A DNA stretch of 64,000 nt from assembly GCA_035938395.1 (NCBI GenBank), contig DASZGY010000023.1, positions 5,483 through 69,482 on the forward strand. The letters run 5' to 3'. This document shows, piece by piece, positions 17,301 through 26,569 of this stretch. The position numbers were made by a program, and so were the translations under genes. The notes below the pieces were generated by a model, which did not search any database, was not told the origin of the DNA, and saw nothing but the letters and a program-made list of their open reading frames with translations. Position 1 is the stretch's first letter. Each line of letters begins with the position of its first letter. The DNA is from JALZAA01 sp035938395 (GTDB lineage: Bacteria; Actinomycetota; Acidimicrobiia; IMCC26256; JACDBD01).

Positions 17301-18419
17301 ATGAACGAGGAGCGGCGCGAGCCCTTTCCGTCTCCGCCCCCGGCGATGCCGCCGTCGCGCCGGCGGCGCCCGCTCGTCGCTGCCGGCACGATCGCCGGCG
17401 TCGTGGCCGTGCTGCTGCTCCTCGCCGGCGCCCTGATCCGCCTGCCGTACGTGCTGATCGCCCCGGGAGCGGCGAGCTCGGTGGATCGCGTCGTCAAGGT
17501 CACGGGCGCGCCGACGTACGCGCACCGCGGCCAGCTGCTGTTCCTCACGGTCTCCGTGTCGAGCGATCGCCCCAACGCGTTCGCGGTCCTGTCGGGCTGG
17601 CTGGACGACAACACCGACGTGGTTTCGGAGGATGAAGTGCTCCAGGGGCGCTCCCGCGCCGAGGACGCGCGGCTCAACAAGCTGGAGATGGCCGACTCGC
17701 AGATGACCGCCAAGCAGGTCGCGCTCGAGCGGCTCGGTTACACCGTTCCGGTGAGTGGGGCCGGCGCCGTCGTCACTGCGGTGCAGAAGCGCTCTCCGGC
17801 CGACGGCAAGCTCCGGGTCGGCGACGTCATCACCGAGGTGGACGGCCAACCGGTCACGCTCGCCGAGCAGCTCGGGCCGATCGTGCGCAGCGGGCCCCCG
17901 GGGCAGCCGGTCGCGTTCACCGTGGATCGCGGCGGCAAGAGCATCCCGGTGACGGTCGTGAGCCGCGCCACGGCGCAAGGTGCCTGCCAGGGCCGCGCCC
18001 AAGTCGGCGTCTCGACCTCGACCCGCAGCGAGAAGTTCGACTTCCCGGTCAACGTCGCGATCGACACCGGCCGCGTGAGCGGCCCGTCGGCCGGGCTCGC
18101 GTTCACCCTCACGATCCTCGACGAACTCACTCCCGGCGACCTGACCGGCGGCAAGAAGGTGGCCGTGACCGGCACGATCCGTTCCGACGGCAGCGTGGGG
18201 CCCATCGGGGGCGCCCAGCAGAAAGCGGTGACGGCCCGCCGCGCGGGAGCGAAGCTGTTCCTCGTCCCGAGCGAGGAGGTCAAGGAAGCGCGCAGCCGCG
18301 CCGGCGGGATGAAGGTCGTGGGCATCGGGACCCTCGACGACGCCCTGCGGGAGCTGAAGAACTTCGGCGGCCAGGACGCCGGCGTGCCGCCCGCGTCACC
18401 CTCTACAGCCTGCCCTTAG
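17301..18419 (+). CDS. Membrane-anchored PDZ and Lon-type (S16) protease, YlbL family
   Basis: This 372-residue protein has a proline-rich cytoplasmic start, one membrane helix (about residues 25-46, LVAAGTIAGVVAVLLLLAGA), a PDZ domain around residues 150-210 (SPADGKLRVGDVITEVDGQP) and a Lon-type proteolytic domain. The Ser-Lys dyad is visible as GPSAGLAF and, later, GGAQQKAVTARRAGAKLFLVP. ATP-independent Lon-like proteases of this type cleave membrane or exported proteins; partners are unknown. Length is as expected for the family. The ATG at 17301 is the first in frame. The DivIVA-like gene follows after 20 bases with its own -10 box. Confidence 0.9.
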   Translation: MNEERREPFPSPPPAMPPSRRRRPLVAAGTIAGVVAVLLLLAGALIRLPYVLIAPGAASSVDRVVKVTGAPTYAHRGQLLFLTVSVSSDRPNAFAVLSGWLDDNTDVVSEDEVLQGRSRAEDARLNKLEMADSQMTAKQVALERLGYTVPVSGAGAVVTAVQKRSPADGKLRVGDVITEVDGQPVTLAEQLGPIVRSGPPGQPVAFTVDRGGKSIPVTVVSRATAQGACQGRAQVGVSTSTRSEKFDFPVNVAIDTGRVSGPSAGLAFTLTILDELTPGDLTGGKKVAVTGTIRSDGSVGPIGGAQQKAVTARRAGAKLFLVPSEEVKEARSRAGGMKVVGIGTLDDALRELKNFGGQDAGVPPASPSTACP

Positions 18420-18425
18420 CCCCAA

Positions 18426-18431
18426 TACAGT
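18426..18431 (+). promoter_or_regulatory. -10 box of DivIVA-like gene
   Basis: TACAGT ends 8 bases before ATG 18440. The in-frame TTG at 18431 overlaps this box, so ATG 18440 is the better start. Confidence 0.5.
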
Positions 18432-18439
18432 TGCGCCCG

Positions 18440-20374
18440 ATGTCCACCCACGAGCCTCGCCCGGGCGGCTCGGACGAGCCCCGGCTGACGCCCGCCCAGA
18501 TCGAGCGGCAGGACTTCCCGAAGGCCCGGAAGGGCCTCGACGAGCGGGAGGTGCGCGCTTTCCTCCGCCGCGTGGCCGACGAGTTCGACGCCATGCACCG
18601 GCGACTCGCCGACCTCGAGAGCCAGCTCCGCCACCCCCCGTTGCCGTCCCGCGACCAACTCGTGGAGCAGGTAGGGCAGGAGGTGGCGCGCACCCTGCGT
18701 TCGGCCGAGGAGTCGGCCGAGAAGGTGGCGCAACGAGCCCGTGAAGAGGCGTCGAGGGTCGAGCGAGCCGCGCGCGAGGAATCGGCGCGCATTCGCACCG
18801 AACAGCTCGAGCAGGCGAACAAGGACTCGCGCGCGACCGTCGAGACCGCACGCGAGCGGGGTCGGGAGATGGTCGCCGAGGCCCGGGCGCTCCGCGAGCG
18901 CGTGCTCTCGGACCTGAACCGCAGACGCGACACGCTGCGCGCGTACATCGATCAGCTGCGGGAGGATCGAGATCGCTTCGCCGAGGCGTACCTCGTCGTG
19001 CGCGACACGGTGGCCGATGCGAACGAGAAGCTCTCGCGCTTCGGCGCCGGTCGTCCGTTCCCACCGGTCACCGCCGACGCCGGGCCGCCGATCTCGTATC
19101 CGCCCGACGCGGAGGCGGCACCGGACCATTCCGTGCCGCGCGGCAGTCCCGTGCCGCGCATCAGTTCCGCGCCGCGCCGTTCCGCGCCCGAACCTCCACC
19201 CTGGGTGCAACGCGAGTCGTCGAAACCCGAACGCGAGCCGCCGTCGACGCAGCCTTCGCCGCGTCCCGCGACCGGTATCGGTCTGGGCGAGCTGCCCGGC
19301 CGAGCGGAACCGGAACCATCGCCGCCACCGGCGCCATCTCCCGAACCGCAGCCCGAGGCCGCGGAAGCGGCCCCCGCGGCAACCGCCGCGCCGGAACCCG
19401 AGCCCGAACCCGAACCGGAGCCGGAACCGGAACCGGGACCCGTCGCCGAACGCGAGCCGGAACCGGCGCCCGTCGCGTCCGAGCCCGAGCCGCAACCGGC
19501 GTCCGAGCCCGACAGCGACGTCGACGCCCTCTTCGAGCGCATTCGCGGCATGCGGGGGCAAACGGTCGAGGAGCCCCGCATCGACTTCGACGACGCCGGC
19601 GCGAAGGTCGTCGGTGGCGAGGCCGATCACGAGGCGGACGTGGCGGACGGGGACGTCCTCGTCGAGTCGGCGCCCGTACCGCGCCCGGCGGCGACCGACG
19701 GCGACCCCGAGCTGCTGGCGCGGCGCGACGAGCTCCTCACCCCGATCGCCCGCGAGCTCGTCCGGCACTGCAAGCGCGTCCTGCAGAACGAGCAGAACGA
19801 GATCCTCGACGCGCTGCGGCGCCAGCGTCGCCGCCCGACCCCGGAGAAGCTCCTGCCGCCGCTCTCCCAACAGGTGACGGCCTGGTCGGAGGTGCTGGCT
19901 CCGGCGATCGTCGAGGCGTACGTCGCGGCACGCACTGCTGCCGAACCGGACGGGGGGCCCGTGAGCGACGCTCCGCAGCGGATGGTCACCGGCATGGTCG
20001 AGGTTCTCGTCACACCGTTGCGCGACCGCCTTCTCGCGGCCGTCGACGAGACGCTCGGCGACGACGCCAACCCCGACGTGATCGCCCATCGCATTGGCGC
20101 GCGCTACCGCGAATGGAAGGGAGAGGAGCTCGACAACCGCATCAGCGATCTGCTCGCCGCCGTGTACGCACGCGGTGTCTACGACGCCGCGCCGGAAGGA
20201 GCACTCCTCCGTTGGGTTCCCGCCGAGCAGGGCCAGTGCCCGGACGCCGACGACAACGCGCTCGAGCCCACACGGCGCGGGGAGGGCTTCCCGACCGGTC
20301 AGCCCTTCCCGCCTGCGCATCCCGGTTGCCGGTGCCTGCTCGCAGTCGTGGACGAACCGCGCGGCTCCGCGTGA
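18440..20374 (+). CDS. DivIVA-like coiled-coil protein with phage-head-like Cys/His C-terminus
   Basis: This 644-residue protein has three parts. The first about 60 residues match a DivIVA N-terminus (IERQDFPKARKGLDEREVRAFLRRVADEFD), then comes a long charged coiled coil to about residue 190. The middle is a proline/glutamate-rich linker with a Pro-Glu dipeptide run. The C-terminal 200 residues are helical and end in CPDADDNALEPTRRGEGFPT and PPAHPGCRC, resembling the end of Mu gpF/SPP1 gp7 head-morphogenesis proteins, with possible metal ligands C, D, H, C, C. DivIVA proteins sense membrane curvature at poles and septa. The C-terminal role is unknown. Homologues of this composite type occur in actinobacteria. 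Confidence 0.78.
   Translation: MSTHEPRPGGSDEPRLTPAQIERQDFPKARKGLDEREVRAFLRRVADEFDAMHRRLADLESQLRHPPLPSRDQLVEQVGQEVARTLRSAEESAEKVAQRAREEASRVERAAREESARIRTEQLEQANKDSRATVETARERGREMVAEARALRERVLSDLNRRRDTLRAYIDQLREDRDRFAEAYLVVRDTVADANEKLSRFGAGRPFPPVTADAGPPISYPPDAEAAPDHSVPRGSPVPRISSAPRRSAPEPPPWVQRESSKPEREPPSTQPSPRPATGIGLGELPGRAEPEPSPPPAPSPEPQPEAAEAAPAATAAPEPEPEPEPEPEPEPGPVAEREPEPAPVASEPEPQPASEPDSDVDALFERIRGMRGQTVEEPRIDFDDAGAKVVGGEADHEADVADGDVLVESAPVPRPAATDGDPELLARRDELLTPIARELVRHCKRVLQNEQNEILDALRRQRRRPTPEKLLPPLSQQVTAWSEVLAPAIVEAYVAARTAAEPDGGPVSDAPQRMVTGMVEVLVTPLRDRLLAAVDETLGDDANPDVIAHRIGARYREWKGEELDNRISDLLAAVYARGVYDAAPEGALLRWVPAEQGQCPDADDNALEPTRRGEGFPTGQPFPPAHPGCRCLLAVVDEPRGSA
19392..19440 (+). repeat. 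Imperfect hexanucleotide repeat encoding Pro-Glu run
   Basis: Tandem CCGGAA/CCCGAG-type hexamers encode about nine consecutive Pro-Glu units in the linker of the DivIVA-like protein. The units vary at third codon positions, so the repeat is kept at protein level. It is not a CRISPR or mobile element. Confidence 0.7.
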
Positions 20375-20414
20375 GCGCTTGACCGCGCGACCAAGAAGCT
20401 CGATACCCCGGCAG

Positions 20415-20420
20415 TAGGCT
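20415..20420 (+). promoter_or_regulatory. -10 box of UPF0182 gene
   Basis: TAGGCT lies 9 bases before the ATG at 20430, another near-leaderless arrangement. Confidence 0.45.
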
Positions 20421-20429
20421 TCGCCACCG

Positions 20430-23390
20430 ATGCGGGTGCCTACAGCACAAGGTCGCCGGCGCGGCCTTCGCGTGCGCGGGTGGATCATCGCCGGTGTCAT
20501 CCTGCTGGTGATCCTCCTGTTCAGCTTGCGGGGGCTGGCGGGCTTCTACACCGATTTCCTGTGGTTCGATTCCGTCGGCCAGGGCGGCACCTGGCGAGAG
20601 CTGCTCTCGGCCAAGGTCGTGCCGGCGCTCGTCTTCACGGTCGTGTTCTTCGTGATCATGCTGACGAGCCTGCTGATCGCAGATCGCCTCGCCCCGAAGT
20701 ACCGGTCCATGGGGCCCGAGGACGAGCTCGTCGAGCGGTACCAGAACTTCGTGTCGGACTACCAGGGCCGCATCCGCATCGGCGTCGCCCTGTTCTTCGC
20801 GTTGATCGCGGGCGTAGGCGTCTCCTCGCAATGGCAGGAGTGGGTGCTCTTCACGCACCGGGTCGACTTCGGCGTCAAGGACCCGCAGTTCAACAAGGAC
20901 ATCGGCTTCTACGTCTTCCAGCTCCCGTTCCTGCGCTTCATCGCCAACTGGCTCTTCGCCGGCCTCGTGATCGTGCTGCTCGTGACGGCCGTCGCGCACT
21001 ACCTCAACGGCGGCATCCGCTTCCAGAGCCCGTTCCAGCGGGTGACGCCACAGGTCAAGGCGCACCTCTCCGTGATCCTCGCCGTCATGGCGCTCGTCAA
21101 GACGGCGCAGTACTACCTCGACCGCTTCAACCTCGACTTCTCGCAACGCGGTGTCGTCACCGGGGCCAGCTACACGGACGTGAAAGCCCAGCTCCCGGCG
21201 CTGAACCTGTTGATCTTCATCTCGATCGTCGCCGCCGGGTTGTTCATCTGGAACATCTGGCGGCGGGGCTGGGTGCTCCCGATCATCGCGGTCGGGCTCT
21301 GGGGGTTCGTCTCGATCGTGATCGGCACCATCTATCCCGCCGGGGTCCAGAAGTTTCGGGTGGAGCCCAACGAGTTCCAGAACGAGCAGCGCTACATCGA
21401 GCGCAACATCGCGTCGACGCGGAACGCGTTCGGGCTCGCCTCCGTCAAGGACCAGCCCTTCGACTATCAGCAGAACCTCGACGCCTCGGTCGTCAACCAG
21501 AACAGGCCATCCATCGACAACGCGCGCCTGTGGGATCCGAACGTCATCCAGTCGACGTACCAGTCGCTCCAGGGCCTCCAGACCTTCTACAAGGTCGACA
21601 ACGTCGACGTTGACCGCTACACCGTCGGCGACCAGACCCAACAGGTCGTGCTCTCGGCGCGCGAGATCAGCCAGGGTGAGCTTCCGAGCCAGTCGTGGGT
21701 GAACCAGCACCTCGTGTACACACACGGTTACGGGATCATCGCTTCGCCGACGAACGTCTCCGCCCAGGACGGGAACCCCGACTTCCTCCTCAGCGGGATT
21801 CCCGTCCCCAAGGACGCCCCGATCACCCTCAACCAGCCCGGCTTGTATTTCGGCGAGCACCAACCCGGCTACGCGCTCGTGGACGCCAAGCAACAAGAGT
21901 TCGACTACTCGCGGCCCGGTCGAGCCGACGCGACAACGCGCTACAAGGGCAAGGACGGCGTCAAGCTCGACAACCCGATCCGCCGGGCCGCGTTCGCGCT
22001 GCGTTTCGGCGACATCAACCCGCTCATCTCGGGGCAGGTCGGTGGCGGCACGAAGGTGCTGTACGTCCGCGACATCAAGGATCGCGTGACCAAGCTCGCC
22101 CCGTTCCTGAACTTCGATGCGGATCCGTACCCGGTCGTGAGCGGCGGGCGCGTGACGTGGGTGCTCGACGCGTACACAACGACGAGTCGTTATCCGTACT
22201 CGCAGATGACGTCGGGACCGAGCGACTCGGGTCTCAGCCACAACTTCAACTACGTCCGCAACTCGGTGAAGGCGACGGTCGACGCCTACGACGGCACGGT
22301 GAAGTTCTACGTGATCGACCCCAAGGACCCACTGATCCGGTCGTACCGGAAGGCGTTCCCCGACCTGTTCACCGACTTCAGCAAGATGCCGAAGGACCTT
22401 CAGGCGCACCTGCGCTACCCCGAGGACCTGTTCCGGGTGCAGTCGGACATCTACTCCCGCTACCACGTCACCGAGAGCCGGCGCTTCTACCAGGGGAGCG
22501 CAAAGTGGCTCCTGTCCCCCGACCCCGGCTCGGGCCCGCTGACGGCGGCACAGCTGCAGGCGGTTGCTCCGACCCCGGACTCGACGACCGGCAGGGGGAG
22601 GGGCGGCGCGACCTCGACCAGCGAGCGAATGCGGCCCTACTACCTCTACATCAACCAGCCGGGAGAGCAGCAGCCGAGCTTCATCATCCTCCAGCCGTTC
22701 GTGCCGGTGTCGGCCGGGAACAAACAGACGCGCCTGGTTTCGTTCATGACCGCGAGCTCGGATCCGAGGAACTACGGCCAACTGTCGGCATTCGAGATGC
22801 CGCAAGGGGAGTCCGTTCTGGGACCGGTGCAGATCGACAACCGGATCAAGAGCACGCCGGCCGTTTCCCAACAGCTCACGCTGCTGAACCAGCAGGGCTC
22901 GACCGTGATCCAGGGGAGCCTGCAGCTCATCCCCGTCGGCAACTCGATTCTCTACATTCGCCCCTTCTACGTGCAGGCGGCCGGAGCATCGAGCTATCCG
23001 CAGTTCCGCTTCGTCGTCGTCGCGTATGCCGGGCAAGACCCCGTCCTCGCCTCGACGGTCAACGACGGCCTCGCGCAACTGTTCGGCCAGCCACCGACGC
23101 AACCACTGCCCGGTGGTGGCGCGGCGCCGGCGGCGCCGGCGACCCCGCCCGCGGGCGGCAACGTGCAGGACCTACTGAACCAGGCCGCCGCGAAATACCA
23201 GCAGGCCCAGGATGCGTTGCGTGGGGGCGATCTCGGTACCTATCAGCAATTGATCAATCAGGTCGGCGACCTCCTCAACCAGGCTCGCCAGGCGGCCGGC
23301 GGGACGAGCGGCGGCGCGTCGACCCCGACCCCGACGACGACCGCACCCGCTCGTCAGACTGCTGCCAAGGGCGGTGCCGCCGAGCCCTGA
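20430..23390 (+). CDS. UPF0182 family large membrane protein
   Basis: This 986-residue protein belongs to the COG1615/UPF0182 family, common in actinobacteria and cyanobacteria and without a proven function. The N-terminal third carries about seven transmembrane segments (first at about residues 13-35), including GLAGFYTDFLWFDSVGQGG, a family hallmark. The large C-terminal part is predicted extracytoplasmic, with YIERNIASTRNAFGL and DPYPVVSGGRVTWVLDAYTT segments also typical of the family. It ends in a proline/threonine/alanine-rich tail. Length matches the family. The gene stands alone with its own -10 box. The whole length is also open on the opposite strand, but that frame has no family match. 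Confidence 0.93.
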   Translation: MRVPTAQGRRRGLRVRGWIIAGVILLVILLFSLRGLAGFYTDFLWFDSVGQGGTWRELLSAKVVPALVFTVVFFVIMLTSLLIADRLAPKYRSMGPEDELVERYQNFVSDYQGRIRIGVALFFALIAGVGVSSQWQEWVLFTHRVDFGVKDPQFNKDIGFYVFQLPFLRFIANWLFAGLVIVLLVTAVAHYLNGGIRFQSPFQRVTPQVKAHLSVILAVMALVKTAQYYLDRFNLDFSQRGVVTGASYTDVKAQLPALNLLIFISIVAAGLFIWNIWRRGWVLPIIAVGLWGFVSIVIGTIYPAGVQKFRVEPNEFQNEQRYIERNIASTRNAFGLASVKDQPFDYQQNLDASVVNQNRPSIDNARLWDPNVIQSTYQSLQGLQTFYKVDNVDVDRYTVGDQTQQVVLSAREISQGELPSQSWVNQHLVYTHGYGIIASPTNVSAQDGNPDFLLSGIPVPKDAPITLNQPGLYFGEHQPGYALVDAKQQEFDYSRPGRADATTRYKGKDGVKLDNPIRRAAFALRFGDINPLISGQVGGGTKVLYVRDIKDRVTKLAPFLNFDADPYPVVSGGRVTWVLDAYTTTSRYPYSQMTSGPSDSGLSHNFNYVRNSVKATVDAYDGTVKFYVIDPKDPLIRSYRKAFPDLFTDFSKMPKDLQAHLRYPEDLFRVQSDIYSRYHVTESRRFYQGSAKWLLSPDPGSGPLTAAQLQAVAPTPDSTTGRGRGGATSTSERMRPYYLYINQPGEQQPSFIILQPFVPVSAGNKQTRLVSFMTASSDPRNYGQLSAFEMPQGESVLGPVQIDNRIKSTPAVSQQLTLLNQQGSTVIQGSLQLIPVGNSILYIRPFYVQAAGASSYPQFRFVVVAYAGQDPVLASTVNDGLAQLFGQPPTQPLPGGGAAPAAPATPPAGGNVQDLLNQAAAKYQQAQDALRGGDLGTYQQLINQVGDLLNQARQAAGGTSGGASTPTPTTTAPARQTAAKGGAAEP

Positions 23391-23431
23391 CCGGGCGGCA
23401 GGGGCGGGGAATCGAGCGGAATCGGGGGGGA

Positions 23432-23461
23432 TTGTTCGGATGGCCCCCGGATTGTTACTAT
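23432..23461 (+). promoter_or_regulatory. Promoter of sufB-sufD-Rieske-sufC1 operon
   Basis: TTGTTC (-35, 23432-23437) is followed by 18 bases and TACTAT (-10, 23456-23461). Transcription would begin near 23468, leaving a leader of about 80 bases with a small CCCCGG/CCGGGG hairpin before sufB. The shared SUF operator overlaps the -10 box. Confidence 0.6.
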
Positions 23462-23470
23462 CTACGTAGT
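23457..23470 (+). promoter_or_regulatory. Putative SUF operator, site 1
   Basis: ACTATCTACGTAGT is an ACTAY-N4-GTAGT inverted repeat that overlaps the -10 box and start of the sufB promoter. It is followed by GGAAATC. The same GTAGTGGAAATC string and half-site occur before sufC2 at 35.4 kb. The placement suits repression by an Rrf2-type (SufR/IscR-like) regulator; that regulator is not in the window. Confidence 0.6.
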
Positions 23471-23546
23471 GGAAATCCCCGGAACCCCTGTCCCCCGGGG
23501 CGTTTCGGAGTCTGAGACCGCCACCCGGTAGCGGAGGCGAGGGCGT

Positions 23547-24956
23547 ATGGCTGTCAGCGGAATCGATCTCGGCAAGTACAAGCTCGGCTGGGCCGACAGC
23601 ACGGACGACTACGCCTACATCCCGAAGAAGGGCCTGAACGAGGAGATCGTCCGCGAGATCTCCGGGCAGAAGTCCGAGCCCGACTGGATGCGGGACTTCC
23701 GGCTGAAGTCGCTGAAGCGGTTCGAGCGCAAGCCGATGCTCGACTGGTTCGCCAAGAACATGCCGACCATCGACTTCGACGACATCTACTACTACCTGAA
23801 GCCGACCGACAAGGGAGAGGTCGCCGACAGCTGGGACATGCTCCCCGAGTCGATGAAGGCCACGTACGAGAAGCTCGGCATCCCCGAGGCGGAGCGGAAG
23901 TATCTCGCGGGCGTCACGGCGCAGTTCGAGAGCGAGACCGTCTACCACAAGAACCGTGACGAGCTGGCCAAGCAGGGTGTCCTGTTCACCGACATGGACA
24001 CCGCAGTGCGCGAGTACCCCGAGATCGTGCGCGAGCACTTCGCCACGGTCATCCCCCCGGGTGACAACAAGTTCGCCGCGCTCAACTCGACCGTGTGGTC
24101 GGGCGGCTCGTTCATCTACGTGCCGCCGGGCGTGCACGTCGAGATGCCGCTGCAGGCGTACTTCCGCATCAACGCCGAGAACGCGGGCCAGTTCGAGCGG
24201 ACGCTGATCATCGCCGACGAGGGCGCTTCGGTGCACTACGTCGAGGGGTGCTCGGCGCCGATCTACACGGGCGACTCGCTGCACTCGGCCGTGGTGGAGC
24301 TCGTCGCCAAGCCCGGCGCGCGCATCCGGTACACGACCATCCAGAACTGGTCGCCGAACGTCTACAACCTGGTCACGAAGCGGGCGAAGGCCGAGCGTGA
24401 GGCGACCGTCGAGTGGATCGACGGCAACATCGGTTCGAAGTTGACGATGAAGTACCCGTCGGTCGTGATGACGGGGCCGAAGGCCCACGGCGAGGTGCTG
24501 TCGGTGGCGTACGCCGGCGAAGGCATGCACCAGGACGCCGGCGCCAAGATGACCCACGTCGCGCCCGACACCACGTCCATCATCGAGTCGAAGTCGATCT
24601 CGAAGGACGGCGGGCGCACGACCTACCGCGGCCTGGTGAAGGTCGAGGAGGGCGCGCACAACGTGAAGAGCCACGTGCGCTGCGACGCGCTGATCCTCGA
24701 CGAGGACAGCCGGTCCGACACCTACCCGTACATGGAGATCGAGGAGAAGGACGCCCGCATCGGGCACGAGGCCACGGTCTCGAAGGTCGGTGAGGACCAG
24801 ATCTTCTACCTGATGAGCCGCGGGCTCAGCGAGCAGCAGGCGACGGCGATGATCGTGAACGGCTTCATCGAGCCGATCGTGAAGACGCTGCCGATGGAGT
24901 ACGCCGTCGAGCTGAGCCGCCTGATCGAGCTCAACATGGAAGGAGCGGTTGGCTAA
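23547..24956 (+). CDS. sufB: Fe-S cluster assembly scaffold protein SufB
   Basis: This 469-residue protein has full SufB length. With SufC and SufD it forms the scaffold on which Fe-S clusters are built. Typical segments include KYKLGWADSTDDYAYIPKKG, FVYVPPGV-like SFIYVPPGVHVEMPLQAYFR, VHYVEGCSAPIY with the conserved Cys, and the C-terminal RSDTYPYMEIEEKDARIGHEA. GGAGG at 23533-23537 lies 9 bases before the ATG. The first gene of the operon, it overlaps sufD by eight bases. In actinobacteria a sufR gene usually precedes sufB, but here UPF0182 does. Confidence 0.97.
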   Translation: MAVSGIDLGKYKLGWADSTDDYAYIPKKGLNEEIVREISGQKSEPDWMRDFRLKSLKRFERKPMLDWFAKNMPTIDFDDIYYYLKPTDKGEVADSWDMLPESMKATYEKLGIPEAERKYLAGVTAQFESETVYHKNRDELAKQGVLFTDMDTAVREYPEIVREHFATVIPPGDNKFAALNSTVWSGGSFIYVPPGVHVEMPLQAYFRINAENAGQFERTLIIADEGASVHYVEGCSAPIYTGDSLHSAVVELVAKPGARIRYTTIQNWSPNVYNLVTKRAKAEREATVEWIDGNIGSKLTMKYPSVVMTGPKAHGEVLSVAYAGEGMHQDAGAKMTHVAPDTTSIIESKSISKDGGRTTYRGLVKVEEGAHNVKSHVRCDALILDEDSRSDTYPYMEIEEKDARIGHEATVSKVGEDQIFYLMSRGLSEQQATAMIVNGFIEPIVKTLPMEYAVELSRLIELNMEGAVG

Positions 24957-26262
24957 CCGCTCCATGACTGCGTTCACGCCTGAAGCCGCACGTGCGCTCG
25001 GCGGGCCGGACTGGCTCGTCGAGCGTCGTCTTGCTGCGGCCGAGCAGCTCGACGGGATCACCTGGCCCACCGACGCCGAGGAGATCTGGCGCTACAGCCG
25101 GATCGGCGAGCTCGATCTCGATCGCTTCCGTCCGCCGTCGCGCGACGAGCTGGGCGAGCCCGGGCCGGAGCCGGCGCCGGGCGGCGGGCCGGTCGCGGCC
25201 GAGGCAGGCGAGCGCGCCGGCCTGGTGGTCGTGCGCAACGGGCGGGTCGTGCACCACGAGCTCGACGACACGCTCGTCGCCAAGGGCGTCCTCGTCTGCG
25301 GCCTCGCCACGTGCGAGGAGGCCGACGTCGCGGCGGTGCTGGGGACGTGCTCGCAGGCTTCGCCCGACGCGTTCACCGTGCTGCACGACGCGTTCCTCGC
25401 CGGAGGCGCGTTCATCAAGGTCCCCGCCGGCGTCGTCGTCGACAAGCCGATCATCGTGCTGCACTGGTCCGAGGGCGAGGGCCTGGCGACGTTCCCGCAC
25501 ACGTTGGTCGCGGCCGAGGAGAGCTCCGAGGTCACCGTTGTCGACCGCTTCGGCTCACCGGAGGTCGGCGGCGCCGGTCATCTCGTCGACGCCGTGGTCG
25601 AGCTCCTGGTCGGCGACAACGCCCGGCTCCGGTACCTGTCGGTCCAGGAACACGGGCCGCACACGTGGCAGGTCGCGCTGCAGCGCGCCCACGTCGGAAG
25701 AGACGCCTCCCTGCATTCGTCGGCCGTGGCGCTGGGCGGTGACTACGCGCGGCTGCGTAGCGAGTCGCTGCTCGCGGGCGACAACTCAGAGAGCGATCTC
25801 ATGGCCGTCTACTTCGGCGACCATACGCAGATGCTCGACTTCCGCACCCTCCAGGACCACGACGCCGCCGGCACGCGCAGTGACCTCCTGTTCAAGGGCG
25901 CGGTCGAGGATCAGGCCCATTCCGTCTACTCGGGCCTCATCCGGCTCCGTCCCAGCGCCCGGAAGGCCAACGCGAGCCAGACCAACCGCAACCTCGTGCT
26001 CACCGAGGGCGCGGGGGCCGAGTCGATCCCGAACCTCGAGATCGAGGCCAACGACGTGAGGTGCTCGCACGCGAGCGCCGTCGGCCCCATCGACGAGGAC
26101 CAGCTCTACTACCTCGAGAGCCGCGGCGTGCCGCCGGCGGAGGCGGAGCGCCTGATCGTGCTCGGGTTCTTCGACGACGTGCTCGACCGGCTGCCGATCC
26201 CGACGCTCGCGCGCGCGCTCCGTCGCACCGTGGTCGAGAAGGTGGAGCACCGGCGTGGGTGA
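24949..26262 (+). CDS. sufD: Fe-S cluster assembly protein SufD
   Basis: This 437-residue protein is the SufB paralogue that pairs with it in the SufBCD complex. The C-terminal beta-helix region shows VYSGLIRLRPSARKANASQTNRNLVLTEGA-type sequence (read here as KANASQTNRNLVL), PNLEIEANDVRCSHASAVGPIDEDQLYYLESRG and the final helical ARALRRTVVEKV. Start choice: TTG at 24949 has AAGGAG immediately upstream and overlaps sufB; ATG at 24964 is the alternative. The N-terminal half is glycine/proline-rich and less conserved, as is usual for SufD. Confidence 0.93.
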   Translation: MANRSMTAFTPEAARALGGPDWLVERRLAAAEQLDGITWPTDAEEIWRYSRIGELDLDRFRPPSRDELGEPGPEPAPGGGPVAAEAGERAGLVVVRNGRVVHHELDDTLVAKGVLVCGLATCEEADVAAVLGTCSQASPDAFTVLHDAFLAGGAFIKVPAGVVVDKPIIVLHWSEGEGLATFPHTLVAAEESSEVTVVDRFGSPEVGGAGHLVDAVVELLVGDNARLRYLSVQEHGPHTWQVALQRAHVGRDASLHSSAVALGGDYARLRSESLLAGDNSESDLMAVYFGDHTQMLDFRTLQDHDAAGTRSDLLFKGAVEDQAHSVYSGLIRLRPSARKANASQTNRNLVLTEGAGAESIPNLEIEANDVRCSHASAVGPIDEDQLYYLESRGVPPAEAERLIVLGFFDDVLDRLPIPTLARALRRTVVEKVEHRRG

Positions 26263-26569
26263 CCTCCGGGTGTGCTCGGTGAAGGACGTCGAAGCGGGCT
26301 CGGCCAAGCGGTTCGACGTCGACGGTCTGCGCCTGTGCGTGGTGCGCATCGGCGACGACTTCTACGTCGTCGACGACACGTGCTCGCACGCCGACTACTC
26401 GCTGGCGGAGGGCGACGTGTGGGAGGACGAGCGCGAGATCGAGTGCCCGAAGCACGGCTCGACGTTCTCGCTCGAGACCGGGGAACCGGCCACCCTGCCT
26501 GCCACGCAGCCGGTGCGGGTGTACGACGTCAACATCGACGGCGACGACGTGGTGGTGACGAACGCGTGA
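26255..26569 (+). CDS. Rieske-type [2Fe-2S] ferredoxin of the SUF operon
   Basis: This 104-residue protein holds both Rieske ligand motifs: CSH (in DTCSHADYSL) and CPKH (in ECPKHGSTFSL), spaced about 18 residues apart. It resembles the small non-haem ferredoxins found between sufD and sufC in actinobacterial suf operons and may supply electrons for cluster assembly; that role is inferred. The GTG start overlaps the sufD stop by eight bases, and its own stop overlaps the sufC1 start (GTGA). Confidence 0.93.
   Translation: MGDLRVCSVKDVEAGSAKRFDVDGLRLCVVRIGDDFYVVDDTCSHADYSLAEGDVWEDEREIECPKHGSTFSLETGEPATLPATQPVRVYDVNIDGDDVVVTNA

Noticed and set aside
19392..19440. Short tandem repeats looking like a repeat array
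   Set aside because: Hexamers encode a Pro-Glu linker and vary at third positions. There are no spacers, so this is not CRISPR.
20378..20395. Third copy of the TTGACCG palindrome before UPF0182
   Set aside because: The right arm matches only 6 of 8 bases, and the site is too far from the -10 box.
20142..23102. A 986-codon open frame antisense to the UPF0182 gene
   Set aside because: It mirrors the GC-rich codon pattern of the sense gene. It has Val/Arg/Asp-rich sequence without any family motif.
23477..23500. CCCCGG/CCGGGG hairpin in the sufB leader as a regulatory RNA
   Set aside because: Only six base pairs in a GC-rich leader. There is no supporting structure around it, so I note it but do not call it.
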